This document shows positions 1 to 9,810 of a stretch of 64,000 nucleotides of DNA, piece after piece. Position 1 is the stretch's first letter; the number at the start of each line of letters is the position of its first letter. The position numbers and the translations under genes are program-made. Source of the DNA: CBIFVZ01 sp966185765 (GTDB lineage: Bacteria; Pseudomonadota; Gammaproteobacteria; Enterobacterales; Enterobacteriaceae). The DNA lies in assembly GCA_966185765.1 (NCBI GenBank), contig CBIFVZ010000010.1, forward strand, positions 9,889 through 73,888, in the 5' to 3' direction. The notes under the pieces are model-generated. The model was not told where the DNA came from and did no database searches. It saw only the letters and a list, made by a program, of their open reading frames with translations.

Positions 1-2
1 CG

Positions 3-722
3 AAGGAGGCGGGTGATGCCATCATGCAGGTCTATAATGGCGACAAACCGCTACAGGCCAGCAGCAAGTCTGATGATTCGCCAGTAACGGCGGCAGATAT
101 CGCCGCACACGCCATTATTGTCAACGCATTACAGGCCTTAACGCCGGATGTGCCGGTGCTGTCAGAAGAAGACCCGCCTGGCTGGGACGTGCGCCGTCAC
201 TGGCAGCGCTACTGGCTGGTTGATCCGCTGGACGGCACTAAAGAGTTCCTCAAGCGCAACGGTGAGTTCACCGTCAATATTGCCTTAATTGACGGCGGTA
301 AGCCGGTATTGGGCGTGGTGTACGCCCCCGCGCTTAAGGTGATGTACAGCGCAGAGCAAGGCAAAGCCTGGAAAGACGAGGGGGGCGTGCGCAATCAGAT
401 TCAGGTGCGTGACGCCAGGCCGCCGCAGGTGGTTATCAGCCGCTCGCATAGCGATAATGCGGAACTTGATGAATATCTCCAGCAGCTTGGCGAGCACCAG
501 ACCACCACCATTGGCTCCTCACTCAAGTTCTGTCTGGTGGCGGAGGGCAAAGCGCAGCTTTACCCACGCTTTGGCGAAACCACCAATATCTGGGATACCG
601 CTGCCGGTCATGCGGTTGCTGTCGCAGCCGGTGCGCACGTTAACGACTGGACCGGCCACCCGCTGGACTACACGCCACGTGAGTCTTTCCTCAACCCTGG
701 TTTCCGGGTTTCTATTTTTTAA
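3..722 (+). CDS. cysQ: 3'(2'),5'-bisphosphate nucleotidase CysQ, 5'-truncated by window edge
   Basis: CysQ dephosphorylates 3'-phosphoadenosine 5'-phosphate (PAP), the by-product of sulfate assimilation, at the inner face of the membrane. The frame is open to the window edge and reads KEAGDAIMQVY, so the first roughly seven residues of a protein of about 246 residues are missing; the ATG at 24 is internal. The inositol-monophosphatase-fold metal motif DPLDGTKEF and the C-terminal IWDTAAGHAV motif are both present. The 3' end overlaps the convergent ytfJ by 11 bases. Near-identity to the E. coli protein as I recall it makes the call secure. Confidence 0.97.
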   Translation, partial: KEAGDAIMQVYNGDKPLQASSKSDDSPVTAADIAAHAIIVNALQALTPDVPVLSEEDPPGWDVRRHWQRYWLVDPLDGTKEFLKRNGEFTVNIALIDGGKPVLGVVYAPALKVMYSAEQGKAWKDEGGVRNQIQVRDARPPQVVISRSHSDNAELDEYLQQLGEHQTTTIGSSLKFCLVAEGKAQLYPRFGETTNIWDTAAGHAVAVAAGAHVNDWTGHPLDYTPRESFLNPGFRVSIF

Positions 723-1266
723 GCAACGTATGCAGCAGGTCGGTGACCTGCTGCACCTCCTGCTCACTCAGCGCGCCGTCTTTGGCAAAACGCACCCGAC
801 CGTCTTTATCAAGCACAGCAACCGCTGAACCTTTGGCCTCCAGTTGCCACGCTTTGCGTGCCGCGCCGTTGCTGTCGACCACAAACTGCGACCAGGGATA
901 CTGGCGTTTATTGCTCTCAATACTGGTGCGCACAAACATGCCAGTACCGGGGATGGCGTTATCGGTGTTAACAATAGTGGTGGTCTGGTAGCGGTCGTGC
1001 GGCAGGTTCGCTGACTTAATGGCCTCAATCAGTGCAGCGTTCATCTCTTTGGCCGACGAGCGCCCGGCAATGTGCTGCAACACGCGCACTTTGCCCGGGA
1101 GCTGCGCACTGTTCCAGCTTTTATAGCTGAAGTTATCGTTATTGAGCACCAGTTCACCCCTGGCGGCAATGCCGACGGGCGCGACGCGTTGGTTCAACTC
1201 AAAGTTGTGGGCCAGTGCGCCAAATGGCAGCAACAGGGTAACGGCAAGTGCGATACGCAGGCTCAT
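712..1266 (-). CDS. ytfJ: YtfJ family periplasmic protein
   Basis: This 184-residue exported protein matches E. coli YtfJ in length and across nearly its whole sequence. An N-terminal signal peptide of about 19 residues ends near ALAHNF. The rest resembles a thioredoxin-like fold (for example the KVRVLQHIAGR and AVLDKDGRVRFAKDGAL stretches), but I see no CxxC pair, so redox activity is not implied. The function is unknown. It is transcribed convergently to cysQ and shares 11 bases with it. It diverges from ytfK across a 332-bp gap. Confidence 0.93.
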   Translation of the reverse strand: MSLRIALAVTLLLPFGALAHNFELNQRVAPVGIAARGELVLNNDNFSYKSWNSAQLPGKVRVLQHIAGRSSAKEMNAALIEAIKSANLPHDRYQTTTIVNTDNAIPGTGMFVRTSIESNKRQYPWSQFVVDSNGAARKAWQLEAKGSAVAVLDKDGRVRFAKDGALSEQEVQQVTDLLHTLLKK

Positions 1267-1598
1267 AATTACTCCCGGTGTTATTGTTTTGTTGAAAAGA
1301 TGTCAGACCAGTTCCTCTTACTGAAGCTTAAGTGCAATCCGCTGGCCTTTCACGCAATGAGGATGCCAGTTTGCGGCATGGCGCACAGAACATGGAGAAA
1401 TTAGGGGCTTATGCTGATTTGTGTGTAGCTCTGAAAAGAATCCTCTGAAAGATTGTAATAATAACGTAAATAAAAAGGTGCAAACTGGGTGCTCTTTTGT
1501 TTTTGGGCTATAGTTCTCAGGCATCAAAATTTTGCGCTTCATGGGTCGGGGGCTAACTGTGGCACCGCAGGGGCGTAGACACTTGCAGGAGAGAAAGA
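1267..1598. promoter_or_regulatory. Divergent ytfJ / ytfK intergenic region
   Basis: This 332-bp gap must hold the promoters for the leftward ytfJ and the rightward ytfK. A TATAGT hexamer near 1510-1516 is a possible ytfK -10 element, but no convincing -35 sits 16-18 bases upstream. I see no gene and no hairpin terminator here. A GAGAG-type ribosome-binding site lies just before the ytfK ATG. Confidence 0.4.
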
Positions 1599-1805
1599 AT
1601 GAAAATTTTCCAACGTTATAACCCACTCCAGGTGGCAAAGTACGTAAAAATCCTGTTTCGTGGACGGTTGTATATCAAGGACGTTGGCGCGTTTGAGTTT
1701 GATAAGGGCAAAATTCTTTTACCGAAGGTGAAAGACAAACAGCATTTATCCGTTATGTCCGAGGTTAACCGCCAGGTTTTGCGTATGCAAACCGAGATGG
1801 CGTAA
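1599..1805 (+). CDS. ytfK: YtfK, SpoT-activating stress protein
   Basis: This 68-residue protein is nearly identical to E. coli YtfK. In E. coli, YtfK binds SpoT and shifts it towards (p)ppGpp synthesis under phosphate or fatty-acid starvation. The product is basic and small, with no membrane segment. A purine-rich ribosome-binding site (AGGAGAG, 1588-1594 region) precedes the ATG. It is a single-gene transcript ended by the hairpin at 1825-1846. Confidence 0.95.
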   Translation: MKIFQRYNPLQVAKYVKILFRGRLYIKDVGAFEFDKGKILLPKVKDKQHLSVMSEVNRQVLRMQTEMA

Positions 1806-1824
1806 GCCGCAGAACACAATGGAA

Positions 1825-1846
1825 AACGGCCCCGACTGGGGCCGTT
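1825..1846. terminator. Hairpin between convergent ytfK and ytfL
   Basis: A 9-bp perfect stem (AACGGCCCC / GGGGCCGTT) with a 4-base GACT loop lies 19 bases after the ytfK stop and 19 bases from the ytfL stop. The reverse strand ends in TTTTCC, so it may serve both genes. Confidence 0.8.
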
Positions 1847-1864
1847 GGTGTTTCTGAAGCGCGC

Positions 1865-3199
1865 TTACGCAACGTTCTGCTCGTCTGGCGCTTTGGGCAG
1901 CAACGGGGCGGCCGGTTTGCTGTCAATGCGCGTCACCAGGAGCTGGTCGATACGATGATTATCTATGTCCACCACTTCAAACTTATAGCCTGAGTATTTT
2001 ACCGAGTCGGTGCGTTTCGGGATTTTACGCAGCATATACATCATAAAGCCGCCGATGGTTTCGTAGTTGTCAGAATGTGGGAACTCGTCGATATCCAGCA
2101 CGCGCATCACATCGTCAATAGGTGTACCGCCTTCGACCAGCCATGAGTTCTCATCGCGCGCCACAATCTGCTCTTCCATGCCCTGGCCGACCAGATCACC
2201 CATTAACGTGGTCATGACATCGTTAAGGGTAATGATGCCCACCACCAGCGCGTATTCGTTCATGATGACGGCAAAATCCTCACCGGCACTTTTAAAGCTT
2301 TCCAGCGCTTCAGAGAGCGTAAGGGTGTCAGGCACAATCAACGCGTTGCGGATTTGCACGCCGCTGCTTAGGGCCAGGCTCTGGTTCGCCAGCACGCGAT
2401 TAAGCAGTTCTTTGGAGTCCACATAGCCGATAATGTGGTCAATGTCGTCATTACAGACGAGGAATTTTGAGTGCGGGTGCTCCGCGACTTTACTCTTGAG
2501 ACTCTGCTCATCTTCATGCAGGTTGAACCAGATAACGTTCTCGCGCGAAGTCATGGAGGACGGTACGGTGCGCGATTCCAGCTCAAACACGTTTTCAATC
2601 AGCTCATGCTCCTGCTTACGTAGCACGCCTGCCAGTGCTCCGGCTTCCACCACCGCGTAGATATCATCGGACGTGATGTCATCTTTGCGTACCATCGGCA
2701 GTTTGAAAATGCGGAAAATGACGTTTGCCAGGCCGTTAAAGAACCATACCAGCGGACGGAACACGACAAGGCAGAAGCGCATCGGGTTGATTATCCGTAA
2801 CGCGATGGTTTCCGGGGCTATCATACCGATGCGTTTCGGGGTCAGGTCGGCGATGAGAATAAACAGGCCGGTGACCAGCGTAAACGACAGGATAAAACTG
2901 ATTTGCTCTGCCAGTTCATCGGGCATCATGCGCACCAGCATTTCTTTAAACGCAGGTGAAAACGCGGCGTCACCGACAATACCGCCAAGAATGGCTACGG
3001 CGTTAAGGCCAATCTGTACCACGGTAAAGAACATTCCGGGGCTTTCCTGCATCTTCAGCACGCGCTGGGCGTTAATATTACCTTCATCGGCCATCAGTTT
3101 GAGTTTGATTTTGCGCGATGCAGCAAGCGAAATCTCGGAGACTGAAAAGAACGCACTGATGGCGATGAGACAAAGTATTATCAAAATACTGTTTAACAT
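1865..3199 (-). CDS. paeA: PaeA/YtfL, CNNM-CBS-CorC polyamine exporter family
   Basis: This 444-residue inner-membrane protein matches E. coli YtfL, renamed PaeA after its role in cadaverine and putrescine stress resistance, probably by export. The order seen is an N-terminal CNNM/DUF21 transmembrane domain (about residues 1-190), two CBS domains (about 210-330) and a C-terminal CorC/HlyC domain. It is monocistronic. The ATG at 3199 has only a weak, distant GAGG upstream. The family also contains magnesium/cobalt efflux proteins, so substrate assignment rests on orthology. Confidence 0.93.
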   Translation of the reverse strand: MLNSILIILCLIAISAFFSVSEISLAASRKIKLKLMADEGNINAQRVLKMQESPGMFFTVVQIGLNAVAILGGIVGDAAFSPAFKEMLVRMMPDELAEQISFILSFTLVTGLFILIADLTPKRIGMIAPETIALRIINPMRFCLVVFRPLVWFFNGLANVIFRIFKLPMVRKDDITSDDIYAVVEAGALAGVLRKQEHELIENVFELESRTVPSSMTSRENVIWFNLHEDEQSLKSKVAEHPHSKFLVCNDDIDHIIGYVDSKELLNRVLANQSLALSSGVQIRNALIVPDTLTLSEALESFKSAGEDFAVIMNEYALVVGIITLNDVMTTLMGDLVGQGMEEQIVARDENSWLVEGGTPIDDVMRVLDIDEFPHSDNYETIGGFMMYMLRKIPKRTDSVKYSGYKFEVVDIDNHRIDQLLVTRIDSKPAAPLLPKAPDEQNVA

Positions 3200-3336
3200 A
3201 TCTTATCCGGCCTCACTGGCCAGATCCTCGGAAGGGAAGTGGATAAATACGGTGGCTGCTACCCGCTGTGTACGCTTTTGCCTTATAAAGCCTGCGTCGT
3301 TACGGTCTTAAGTCTTGCGGATAACACACTAAAAAA

Positions 3337-3359
3337 CCGGTCCGAAGGTGCCGGACCGG
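3337..3359. terminator. Rho-independent terminator after msrA
   Basis: An 8-bp stem (CCGGTCCG / CGGACCGG) with a 7-base loop is followed on the minus strand by a run of six T. It lies 84 bases beyond the msrA stop and upstream of the ytfL start. The plus strand also ends in CTTTTT. Confidence 0.85.
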
Positions 3360-3442
3360 CCTTTTTCACGGGCTAGTATAGCGTAAGCCCATCGGGGCCT
3401 GCCAGAGGACAAATCTGCGCTCGTTACTCTCCCGATGGGGGA

Positions 3443-4084
3443 TTACACGTTTTCAGGTGGCAAACACACGCCAGTTCCGCCTATGCCGCAGTAGCCATAC
3501 GGATTTTTGTGCAGGTACTGCTGGTGTTCGTCCTCGGCGTAGTAGAACGGCGTGGCGTCAGCAATTTCGGTCGTGATAGGGCGGGTGTCGCCTGCGGCCT
3601 GCATCGCAGCCTGGTAGCGGGCAAGGCTTGCGCGTGCTGCGGCGTCCTGCTCGGGCGTTAGCGGATAAATGGCAGAACGGTACTGGGTGCCGCTGTCGTT
3701 ACCCTGGCGCATACCCTGGGCCGGATCGTGGTTTTCCCAGAAGGTGTGCAGCAGTTGCTCATAGCTGATGACTTTGGGGTCGTAGACCACGCGCACTGCC
3801 TCGGTGTGGCCGGTCTGGCCGCTGCACACTTCGCGGTAGGTTGGGTTGGGGGTGTAGCCCCCCGCATAGCCTGCCGCAGTACTGTAGACGCCAGGTAATT
3901 GCCAGAACAGACGCTCGACGCCCCAGAAGCAGCCCATACCGAACAGCGCCACCTCCATTCCGGCAGGAATATTGGTCATCGAATGGCCGTTCACGGCATG
4001 AAGCGTGGCGACAGGCATGGGGGTATTGCGGCCCGGTAACGCATCAGCAGGGGCGACAAGATGGGATTTATCAAAGAGTTTCAC
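3443..4084 (-). CDS. msrA: Peptide methionine-S-sulfoxide reductase MsrA
   Basis: MsrA reduces methionine-S-sulfoxide in proteins and free methionine using thioredoxin. The 213-residue product carries the catalytic GCFWGVE motif and the C-terminal resolving-cysteine region GYCGIGG. The frame stays open for 41 codons upstream, but the E. coli N-terminus (xxLFDKxHLV) aligns with a GTG at 4084. A GGGAG ribosome-binding site lies 8 bases before it, so GTG is chosen. It diverges from tamA over 217 bp, as in E. coli. Confidence 0.95.
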   Translation of the reverse strand: MKLFDKSHLVAPADALPGRNTPMPVATLHAVNGHSMTNIPAGMEVALFGMGCFWGVERLFWQLPGVYSTAAGYAGGYTPNPTYREVCSGQTGHTEAVRVVYDPKVISYEQLLHTFWENHDPAQGMRQGNDSGTQYRSAIYPLTPEQDAAARASLARYQAAMQAAGDTRPITTEIADATPFYYAEDEHQQYLHKNPYGYCGIGGTGVCLPPENV

Positions 4085-4301
4085 GTGTTTTTCTCCCGAA
4101 GAGCGTCTAAAAAACCGCAACTGCCGTTGCACGGTTGTAACCGGGCGAGGATTTGCGGACAATAAAGACAGCCTATATTTAATAAGAATTATTTGGGACA
4201 TTAACAAATTTTCAACCCCTGGGAGTCAGGGGATTTGTTTAGCCGTGGAGCGGCGACAGGTTTTTGCCACAGGCAAAGACAAGGGATACTCAGGAGTAAA
4301 C

Positions 4302-6038
4302 GTGCCACGTATTCGAATTTTGTGTCTGGCCGGAATCTGGCTGGTCAGTGGTTTAGCCAGTGCAGCCACCGTAAGGCTACAGGTAGAAGGTCTGAGCGGC
4401 GCACTGGAAAAGAACGTACGCGCACAGCTTTCTACGATTGAAAGCGATGAGGTGTCGGCTGACCGTCGCTTCCAGGCGCGTGTGGACGATGCTATCCGCG
4501 AAGGCTTAAAAGCACTCGGCTATTATGAGCCGACGATTGATTTTGTCCTGCTACCTGCGCCAGCTGCTGGTGGACGTCCGGTATTGAAAGCCCAGGTACA
4601 GGCCGGTGAGCCGGTTCGTATTGGCGGCACGGATGTCATTCTGCGCGGTGGTGCGCGTACCGATGAAGATTACCTGACGCTGTTAGGTAACCGCCCGAAA
4701 ATCGGCACGGTCCTTAACCACAGCGACTACGACAGCTTTAAAAGCAGTCTGACGGGGGTGGCGCTGCGTAAAGGCTACTTCGACAGTGAATTCAAAAAAA
4801 GCCAGCTGGGCGTCTCTGTCGAGCGCCGTCAGGCATTCTGGGACATTGATTACGACAGCGGCGAGCGCTACCGCTTTGGTGAGGTGACTTTTGAAGGCTC
4901 GCAGATTCGTGAAGAGTATCTTCACAGTCTGGTGCCGTTTGAAGAGGGCGACTACTACAGTTCTGCAGAGCTTGCTGAACTGAACCGCCGTCTGGCAGCA
5001 ACTGGCTGGTTTAACTCCGTCGTGGTTGCTCCGGAGTTTGAAAAATCCCGCGAATCGAAAGTGCTGCCGCTGCATGGCGTGGTCAGTGCGCGTACCCGTA
5101 ACACCATTGAAACCGGGGTAGGTTATTCCACCGACGTCGGACCGCGTGTTAAGGCAACCTGGAAGCGACCCTGGGTCAACTCCTGGGGCCATAGCTTTAC
5201 TTCCAGCGCCAGCATCTCTGCGCCTGAGCAACAGCTCGATTTCAGCTACAAAATTCCGTTGCTGAAAAGCCCGCTTGAGCAGTATTACACCGTGCAGGGC
5301 GGCTTTAAGCGCACTGACCTTAACGATACCCAGGCGGATTCCACCACCCTCGCGCTGTCGCGCAACTGGGATATGGAAAGCGGCTGGCAGCGCGCGCTTA
5401 ACCTGCGCTGGAGTCTTGACCACTTTACCCAGGGCAGCGTGACCAATACCACCATGCTGCTCTATCCCGGCGCCAGCCTTAGTCGTACCCGCTCACGCGG
5501 CGGCCTGATGCCAACCTGGGGTGATTCCCAGCGTTATTCTATCGATTACTCCGACACGCTCTGGGGTTCTGACGTCGACTTTGTTGTTTTGCAGGCGCAA
5601 AACGTCTGGATCCGTTCGCTTTATGACAAACATCGCTTCGTGCTGCGTGGTAACGTCGGCTGGATTGAAACCAACGACTTCCAGCGTGTACCGCCAGACT
5701 TGCGCTTTTTCGCCGGTGGCGATCGCAGTATTCGCGGTTATGACTATAAATCGCTCTCGCCGCGTGACGACGAAGGCAAGCTGACCGGGGCGTCCAAACT
5801 CCTTACCGGCTCGGTGGAGTACCAGTACAACGTGACCGGAAAATGGTGGGGCGCGGTATTTGTCGATTCCGGTGAAGCGGTTAATGACATTAAGCAAAGC
5901 AACTTCAAGACGGGCGCAGGCGTTGGCGTGCGTTGGCAGTCGCCGGTTGGTCCGGTGAAGCTCGACTTCGCCGTACCGGTGGGTGATAAAGAGGAACACG
6001 GTTTGCAGTTCTACATCGGTCTGGGGCCTGAGCTATGA
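4302..6038 (+). CDS. tamA: Translocation and assembly module subunit TamA (Omp85 family)
   Basis: TamA is the outer-membrane half of the translocation and assembly module; it works with TamB in autotransporter assembly and anterograde phospholipid transport. The 578-residue product starts at a GTG with AGGAG five bases upstream (4292-4296). It has a signal peptide ending near LASAATV, three POTRA domains (about residues 25-265) and a 16-strand Omp85 barrel, including the conserved GGDRSIRGYDYKS segment. The frame is open further upstream to 4005, but that overlaps msrA and has no Omp85 similarity. Its stop overlaps the tamB ATG by four bases. Confidence 0.97.
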   Translation: MPRIRILCLAGIWLVSGLASAATVRLQVEGLSGALEKNVRAQLSTIESDEVSADRRFQARVDDAIREGLKALGYYEPTIDFVLLPAPAAGGRPVLKAQVQAGEPVRIGGTDVILRGGARTDEDYLTLLGNRPKIGTVLNHSDYDSFKSSLTGVALRKGYFDSEFKKSQLGVSVERRQAFWDIDYDSGERYRFGEVTFEGSQIREEYLHSLVPFEEGDYYSSAELAELNRRLAATGWFNSVVVAPEFEKSRESKVLPLHGVVSARTRNTIETGVGYSTDVGPRVKATWKRPWVNSWGHSFTSSASISAPEQQLDFSYKIPLLKSPLEQYYTVQGGFKRTDLNDTQADSTTLALSRNWDMESGWQRALNLRWSLDHFTQGSVTNTTMLLYPGASLSRTRSRGGLMPTWGDSQRYSIDYSDTLWGSDVDFVVLQAQNVWIRSLYDKHRFVLRGNVGWIETNDFQRVPPDLRFFAGGDRSIRGYDYKSLSPRDDEGKLTGASKLLTGSVEYQYNVTGKWWGAVFVDSGEAVNDIKQSNFKTGAGVGVRWQSPVGPVKLDFAVPVGDKEEHGLQFYIGLGPEL

Positions 6039-9000
6039 GTCGTTGGAAAAAAATTAGCCTCGCGGTGCTGGTGGTGCTGCTCCTTATTATTGGCGCGGTG
6101 GGTTTCCTGGTGGGAACCACCACGGGCCTGCATCTTGTCTTTAACGCCGCTAACCGCTGGGTGCCGGGGTTAGCAATTAGTCAGGTCACCGGCGGCTGGC
6201 GCGATTTGACGCTGAAAAATGTAACTTATACGCAGCCTGGCGTTGACGTGCGCGCCGGTGAGTTGCATCTGGCGGTCAGGCTCGGTTGTCTGCGCAGCAG
6301 CAGCCTGTGCGTAAATGACCTCTCGCTTAAAGATATTAATGTCGCTATCGACAGCAAAAAAATGCCGCCGTCAGAGCCTGCGCCAGAAGAAGACAGCGGC
6401 CCGCTTAACCTCAGCACGCCTTATCCCATCACGCTAAGCCGCGTGGCGCTTGATAACGTCAATCTCAAGATTGATGACACCACGGTGTCGGTTATGTCGT
6501 TCACCTCCGGGTTGAACTGGCAGGAGCGTAACCTGACGTTGACGCCGACCAGTCTGCAAGGGCTGCTGATAGCCCTGCCGAAGGCCGCTGAAGTGGCGCA
6601 GGAGCAGGTGGTGGAGCCGAAGATTGAAAAGCCGGACCCTGAGGAGCCACCGCTCGGCGACACGCTGCGCGAGATGTTCTCAAAACCGCTGTTACCGGAA
6701 ATGACCGATGTGCATCTGCCGGTTAACCTCAACATTCAGGAATTTCGCGGTGAGCGTCTGCGTTTGACCGGCGACACTGACGTCATGGTCAATAGCCTGC
6801 TGTTGAAAGTCACCAGCAATGACGGCCAGATGACACTGGATACGCTTGATATCGACTCTGATAAAGGCCAGGTGACAGCCAGTGGTAGCGCACAGTTGCG
6901 CGATAGCTGGCCGGTGGACATGACGCTTAACAGCAGCCTTAATTTTGAGCCGCTCAAAGGCGAAAAAATTAAAATGAAAATCGGCGGCGCACTGCGTGAG
7001 CAACTGGAGTTGGGTGTTAATTTATCCGGCCCGGTGGGCGTGGATGTGCGCGCGCAAACGCGACTTGCCGAGGCGGGTCTGCCGCTTACCCTTGACGTTA
7101 ACAGCAAGCAGCTCTACTGGCCGTTGAGCGGCAAGAAAGAATACCAGGCCGACGACCTGAAGCTCAAACTTAGCGGCAAAATGACCGACTATACGCTGTC
7201 GTTTCGCACGGCGGTGAAGGGCGAGCAGGTGCCCCCTGCCACCATCACGCTTGATGCGAAGGGGAACGAGCAGCAGGTTAATCTCGACAAGCTGCGTGTG
7301 GCTGCCCTCCAGGGCAACATTGACCTTAAGGCGGTGCTCGACTGGCAGCAGGCTATCAGCTGGCGCAGCGAGCTGACGCTTGAGGGGATCAACACCGCGA
7401 AATTTGCACCGGACTGGCCCTCGAAGCTCGACGGGCTGATTAAAACCCGCGGCAGTCTCTACGGCGGTAGCTGGCAGATGGACGTGCCGGAGCTGAAAAT
7501 TACCGGCAACGTGAAGCAAAACCGCGTTGACGTGAACGGCAAGCTCAAAGGCAACAGCTACATGCAGTGGAACATCCCAGGGCTGCATGCGGCCCTGGGT
7601 AAAAACACGGTCGATATCAAGGGCGACTTAAGCGATAAGGCGTTAGCGCTGGATGCCAACATTGATGCGCCAAACCTGGATAATGCGCTGCCGGGTCTTG
7701 GTGGCACGGCAAAAGGACTGGTAAAAGTGCTTGGCACGCTTGAGGCGCCGCAGCTTCAGGCCGATCTCACCGCTAACAGTCTGCGCTGGCAGGAACTGTC
7801 CATTGCCCGCGTGCTGCTTAAAGGTGACGTGAAGTCCGGTGAGCAGATTGCCGGTAACCTTGACCTTCAGGTAAATAACATCCAGCAGCCGGGCGTGGAT
7901 ATCCGCCAGGTGTCGTTGGAGGCGAAAGGAAGCGAGCAGCAGCATCAGCTACAGCTGCGTGTTCAGGGCGAGCCGGTCTCCGGTGGCCTGAAGCTCAGCG
8001 GCGCGTTCGATCGTAACGCGCAGCGCTGGCGCGGCGAGTTGAGCGATACGCGCTTTGACACGCCGGTTGGCCCGTGGTCGCTCTCGCGAGCGATGGCGCT
8101 CGATTTCCGTGCTGAGGAGCAAAAAGTCAGCGTCGGCCCGCACTGCTGGAATAACCCCAACGCGGAACTGTGTGTGCCACAAACCATTGATGTTGGCGCC
8201 AGCGGTCATGCGCTGATCAATCTCAACCGCTTCGACCTTGCCATGTTAAAACCGTTTATGCCTGAGCAAACGCAGGCGAGCGGCGTTTTCAGCGGCAAGG
8301 CGGACGTCAGCTGGAACAGCGATGGCGGCCTGCCGCAGGGTAAGGTCTCGCTCCAGGGGCGCGGTGTGAAAGTCACCCAGGTGGTGAACCAGAATCCGCT
8401 GCCGGTTGCGTTTGATACGCTCAACCTGGATGCTGAGCTTCGCAATAACCGTGCCGATCTCGGGTGGATGATTCGCATTCAGAACAACGGCCAGTTCGAC
8501 GGCAAAGTGCAGGTGAGCGACCCGCAGGGCAGGCGTAATCTCGCGGGTAACGTCAATATTCGTAACTTCTCACTGGCGATGGTGAACGCCATCTTCTCGC
8601 GTGGTGAGCAGGCGGCAGGTAACCTCAACGCTGACCTGCGCCTGGCTGGCAATGCCGAGCGTCCGCAGTTGCTGGGCAACCTCAGGCTCACCGGACTGGA
8701 TATTGACGCCAACTTTATGCCGTTTGACATGCAGCCGAGCGAACTGGCACTGACGTTTAACGGCATGAGTTCGCAGCTTCAGGGCGTGGTGCGCACTGCG
8801 CGCGGGCAGATTAACCTCAGCGGTGACGCCGACTGGAGTCAGCTTGACAACTGGCGTGCACGTATTGCGGCCCAGGGCAATAAAGTGCGCATCACCGTAC
8901 CGCCGATGGTGCGCCTTGATGTGTCGCCGGACGTCGTGTTTGAAGCCACGCCGTCGTTGTATACGCTAAACGGCAAAGTAGATGTGCCCTGGGCGCGTAT

Positions 9001-9808
9001 TCTGGTCAAAGAGGTGCCGGAAAGCGCAGTGGGTGTGTCAAGTGACGAAGTCATGCTTGATGAAAATCTTAAGCCGAAAGAAGGCCAAACGGCATCGGTA
9101 CCGATTAACAGTAACCTGACCATCCACGTTGGCGACAACGTACGCATTGATGCTTTTGGACTTAAGGCGCGCCTGGCAGGTGACCTGAAAGTTGCGCAGG
9201 ATAAGCAGGGATTGGGGCTAAACGGCCAGATAAACATTCCGGAAGGGCGTTTTCACGCTTACGGCCAGGACCTGGTTGTGCAAAAAGGCGAGCTGTTGTT
9301 CTCTGGTCCGCCGGATCAGCCGTTGCTTAACATTGAGGCTATCCGTAACCCGGAAGCGACGGAGAATAACGTTAAAGCCGGCGTGCGCGTGACCGGTCAG
9401 GCGGACGAACCGAAAGTGGAAGTGTTCTCCGATCCGGCGATGTCGCAGCAGGAAGCGCTGTCGTATCTCCTGCGCGGACAGGGGCTAGACAGCTCCGGCA
9501 GCGACAGCCAGCAGATGACTTCCATGCTTATTGGTTTGGGGGTTGCACAAAGTGGTCAGGTTGTGGGTAAAATCGGGGAGACTTTTGGCGTCAGTAACCT
9601 GGCACTGGATACCACCGGGGTGGGGGATTCATCTCAGGTCGTAGTCAGCGGTTATGTACTGCCGGGTCTGCAGGTAAAATATGGCATGGGCATCTTTGAT
9701 TCGCTGGCGACCTTAACACTGCGCTATCGCCTCATGCCTAAACTATACCTGGAAGCGGTGTCTGGCGTAGATCAGGCACTCGATTTGCTCTATCAGTTTG
9801 AGTTTTAG
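6035..9808 (+). CDS. tamB: Translocation and assembly module subunit TamB
   Basis: TamB is an AsmA-like bridge protein spanning the periplasm from the inner membrane to TamA, with a hydrophobic groove proposed to carry phospholipid. The product is 1257 residues (E. coli 1259). It shows one N-terminal signal-anchor helix (about residues 6-28), a long array of beta-rich repeats, and a C-terminal DUF490/TamB domain ending in the aromatic LLYQFEF typical of the TamA-interacting end. ATGA overlap with tamA and a 2-base gap to ytfP make a three-gene operon. Confidence 0.97.
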   Translation: MSRWKKISLAVLVVLLLIIGAVGFLVGTTTGLHLVFNAANRWVPGLAISQVTGGWRDLTLKNVTYTQPGVDVRAGELHLAVRLGCLRSSSLCVNDLSLKDINVAIDSKKMPPSEPAPEEDSGPLNLSTPYPITLSRVALDNVNLKIDDTTVSVMSFTSGLNWQERNLTLTPTSLQGLLIALPKAAEVAQEQVVEPKIEKPDPEEPPLGDTLREMFSKPLLPEMTDVHLPVNLNIQEFRGERLRLTGDTDVMVNSLLLKVTSNDGQMTLDTLDIDSDKGQVTASGSAQLRDSWPVDMTLNSSLNFEPLKGEKIKMKIGGALREQLELGVNLSGPVGVDVRAQTRLAEAGLPLTLDVNSKQLYWPLSGKKEYQADDLKLKLSGKMTDYTLSFRTAVKGEQVPPATITLDAKGNEQQVNLDKLRVAALQGNIDLKAVLDWQQAISWRSELTLEGINTAKFAPDWPSKLDGLIKTRGSLYGGSWQMDVPELKITGNVKQNRVDVNGKLKGNSYMQWNIPGLHAALGKNTVDIKGDLSDKALALDANIDAPNLDNALPGLGGTAKGLVKVLGTLEAPQLQADLTANSLRWQELSIARVLLKGDVKSGEQIAGNLDLQVNNIQQPGVDIRQVSLEAKGSEQQHQLQLRVQGEPVSGGLKLSGAFDRNAQRWRGELSDTRFDTPVGPWSLSRAMALDFRAEEQKVSVGPHCWNNPNAELCVPQTIDVGASGHALINLNRFDLAMLKPFMPEQTQASGVFSGKADVSWNSDGGLPQGKVSLQGRGVKVTQVVNQNPLPVAFDTLNLDAELRNNRADLGWMIRIQNNGQFDGKVQVSDPQGRRNLAGNVNIRNFSLAMVNAIFSRGEQAAGNLNADLRLAGNAERPQLLGNLRLTGLDIDANFMPFDMQPSELALTFNGMSSQLQGVVRTARGQINLSGDADWSQLDNWRARIAAQGNKVRITVPPMVRLDVSPDVVFEATPSLYTLNGKVDVPWARILVKEVPESAVGVSSDEVMLDENLKPKEGQTASVPINSNLTIHVGDNVRIDAFGLKARLAGDLKVAQDKQGLGLNGQINIPEGRFHAYGQDLVVQKGELLFSGPPDQPLLNIEAIRNPEATENNVKAGVRVTGQADEPKVEVFSDPAMSQQEALSYLLRGQGLDSSGSDSQQMTSMLIGLGVAQSGQVVGKIGETFGVSNLALDTTGVGDSSQVVVSGYVLPGLQVKYGMGIFDSLATLTLRYRLMPKLYLEAVSGVDQALDLLYQFEF

Positions 9809-9810
9809 CA

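Noticed and set aside
4005..4301. Upstream in-frame extension of tamA
   Set aside because: It overlaps msrA on the other strand; the signal peptide and AGGAG place the start at 4302.
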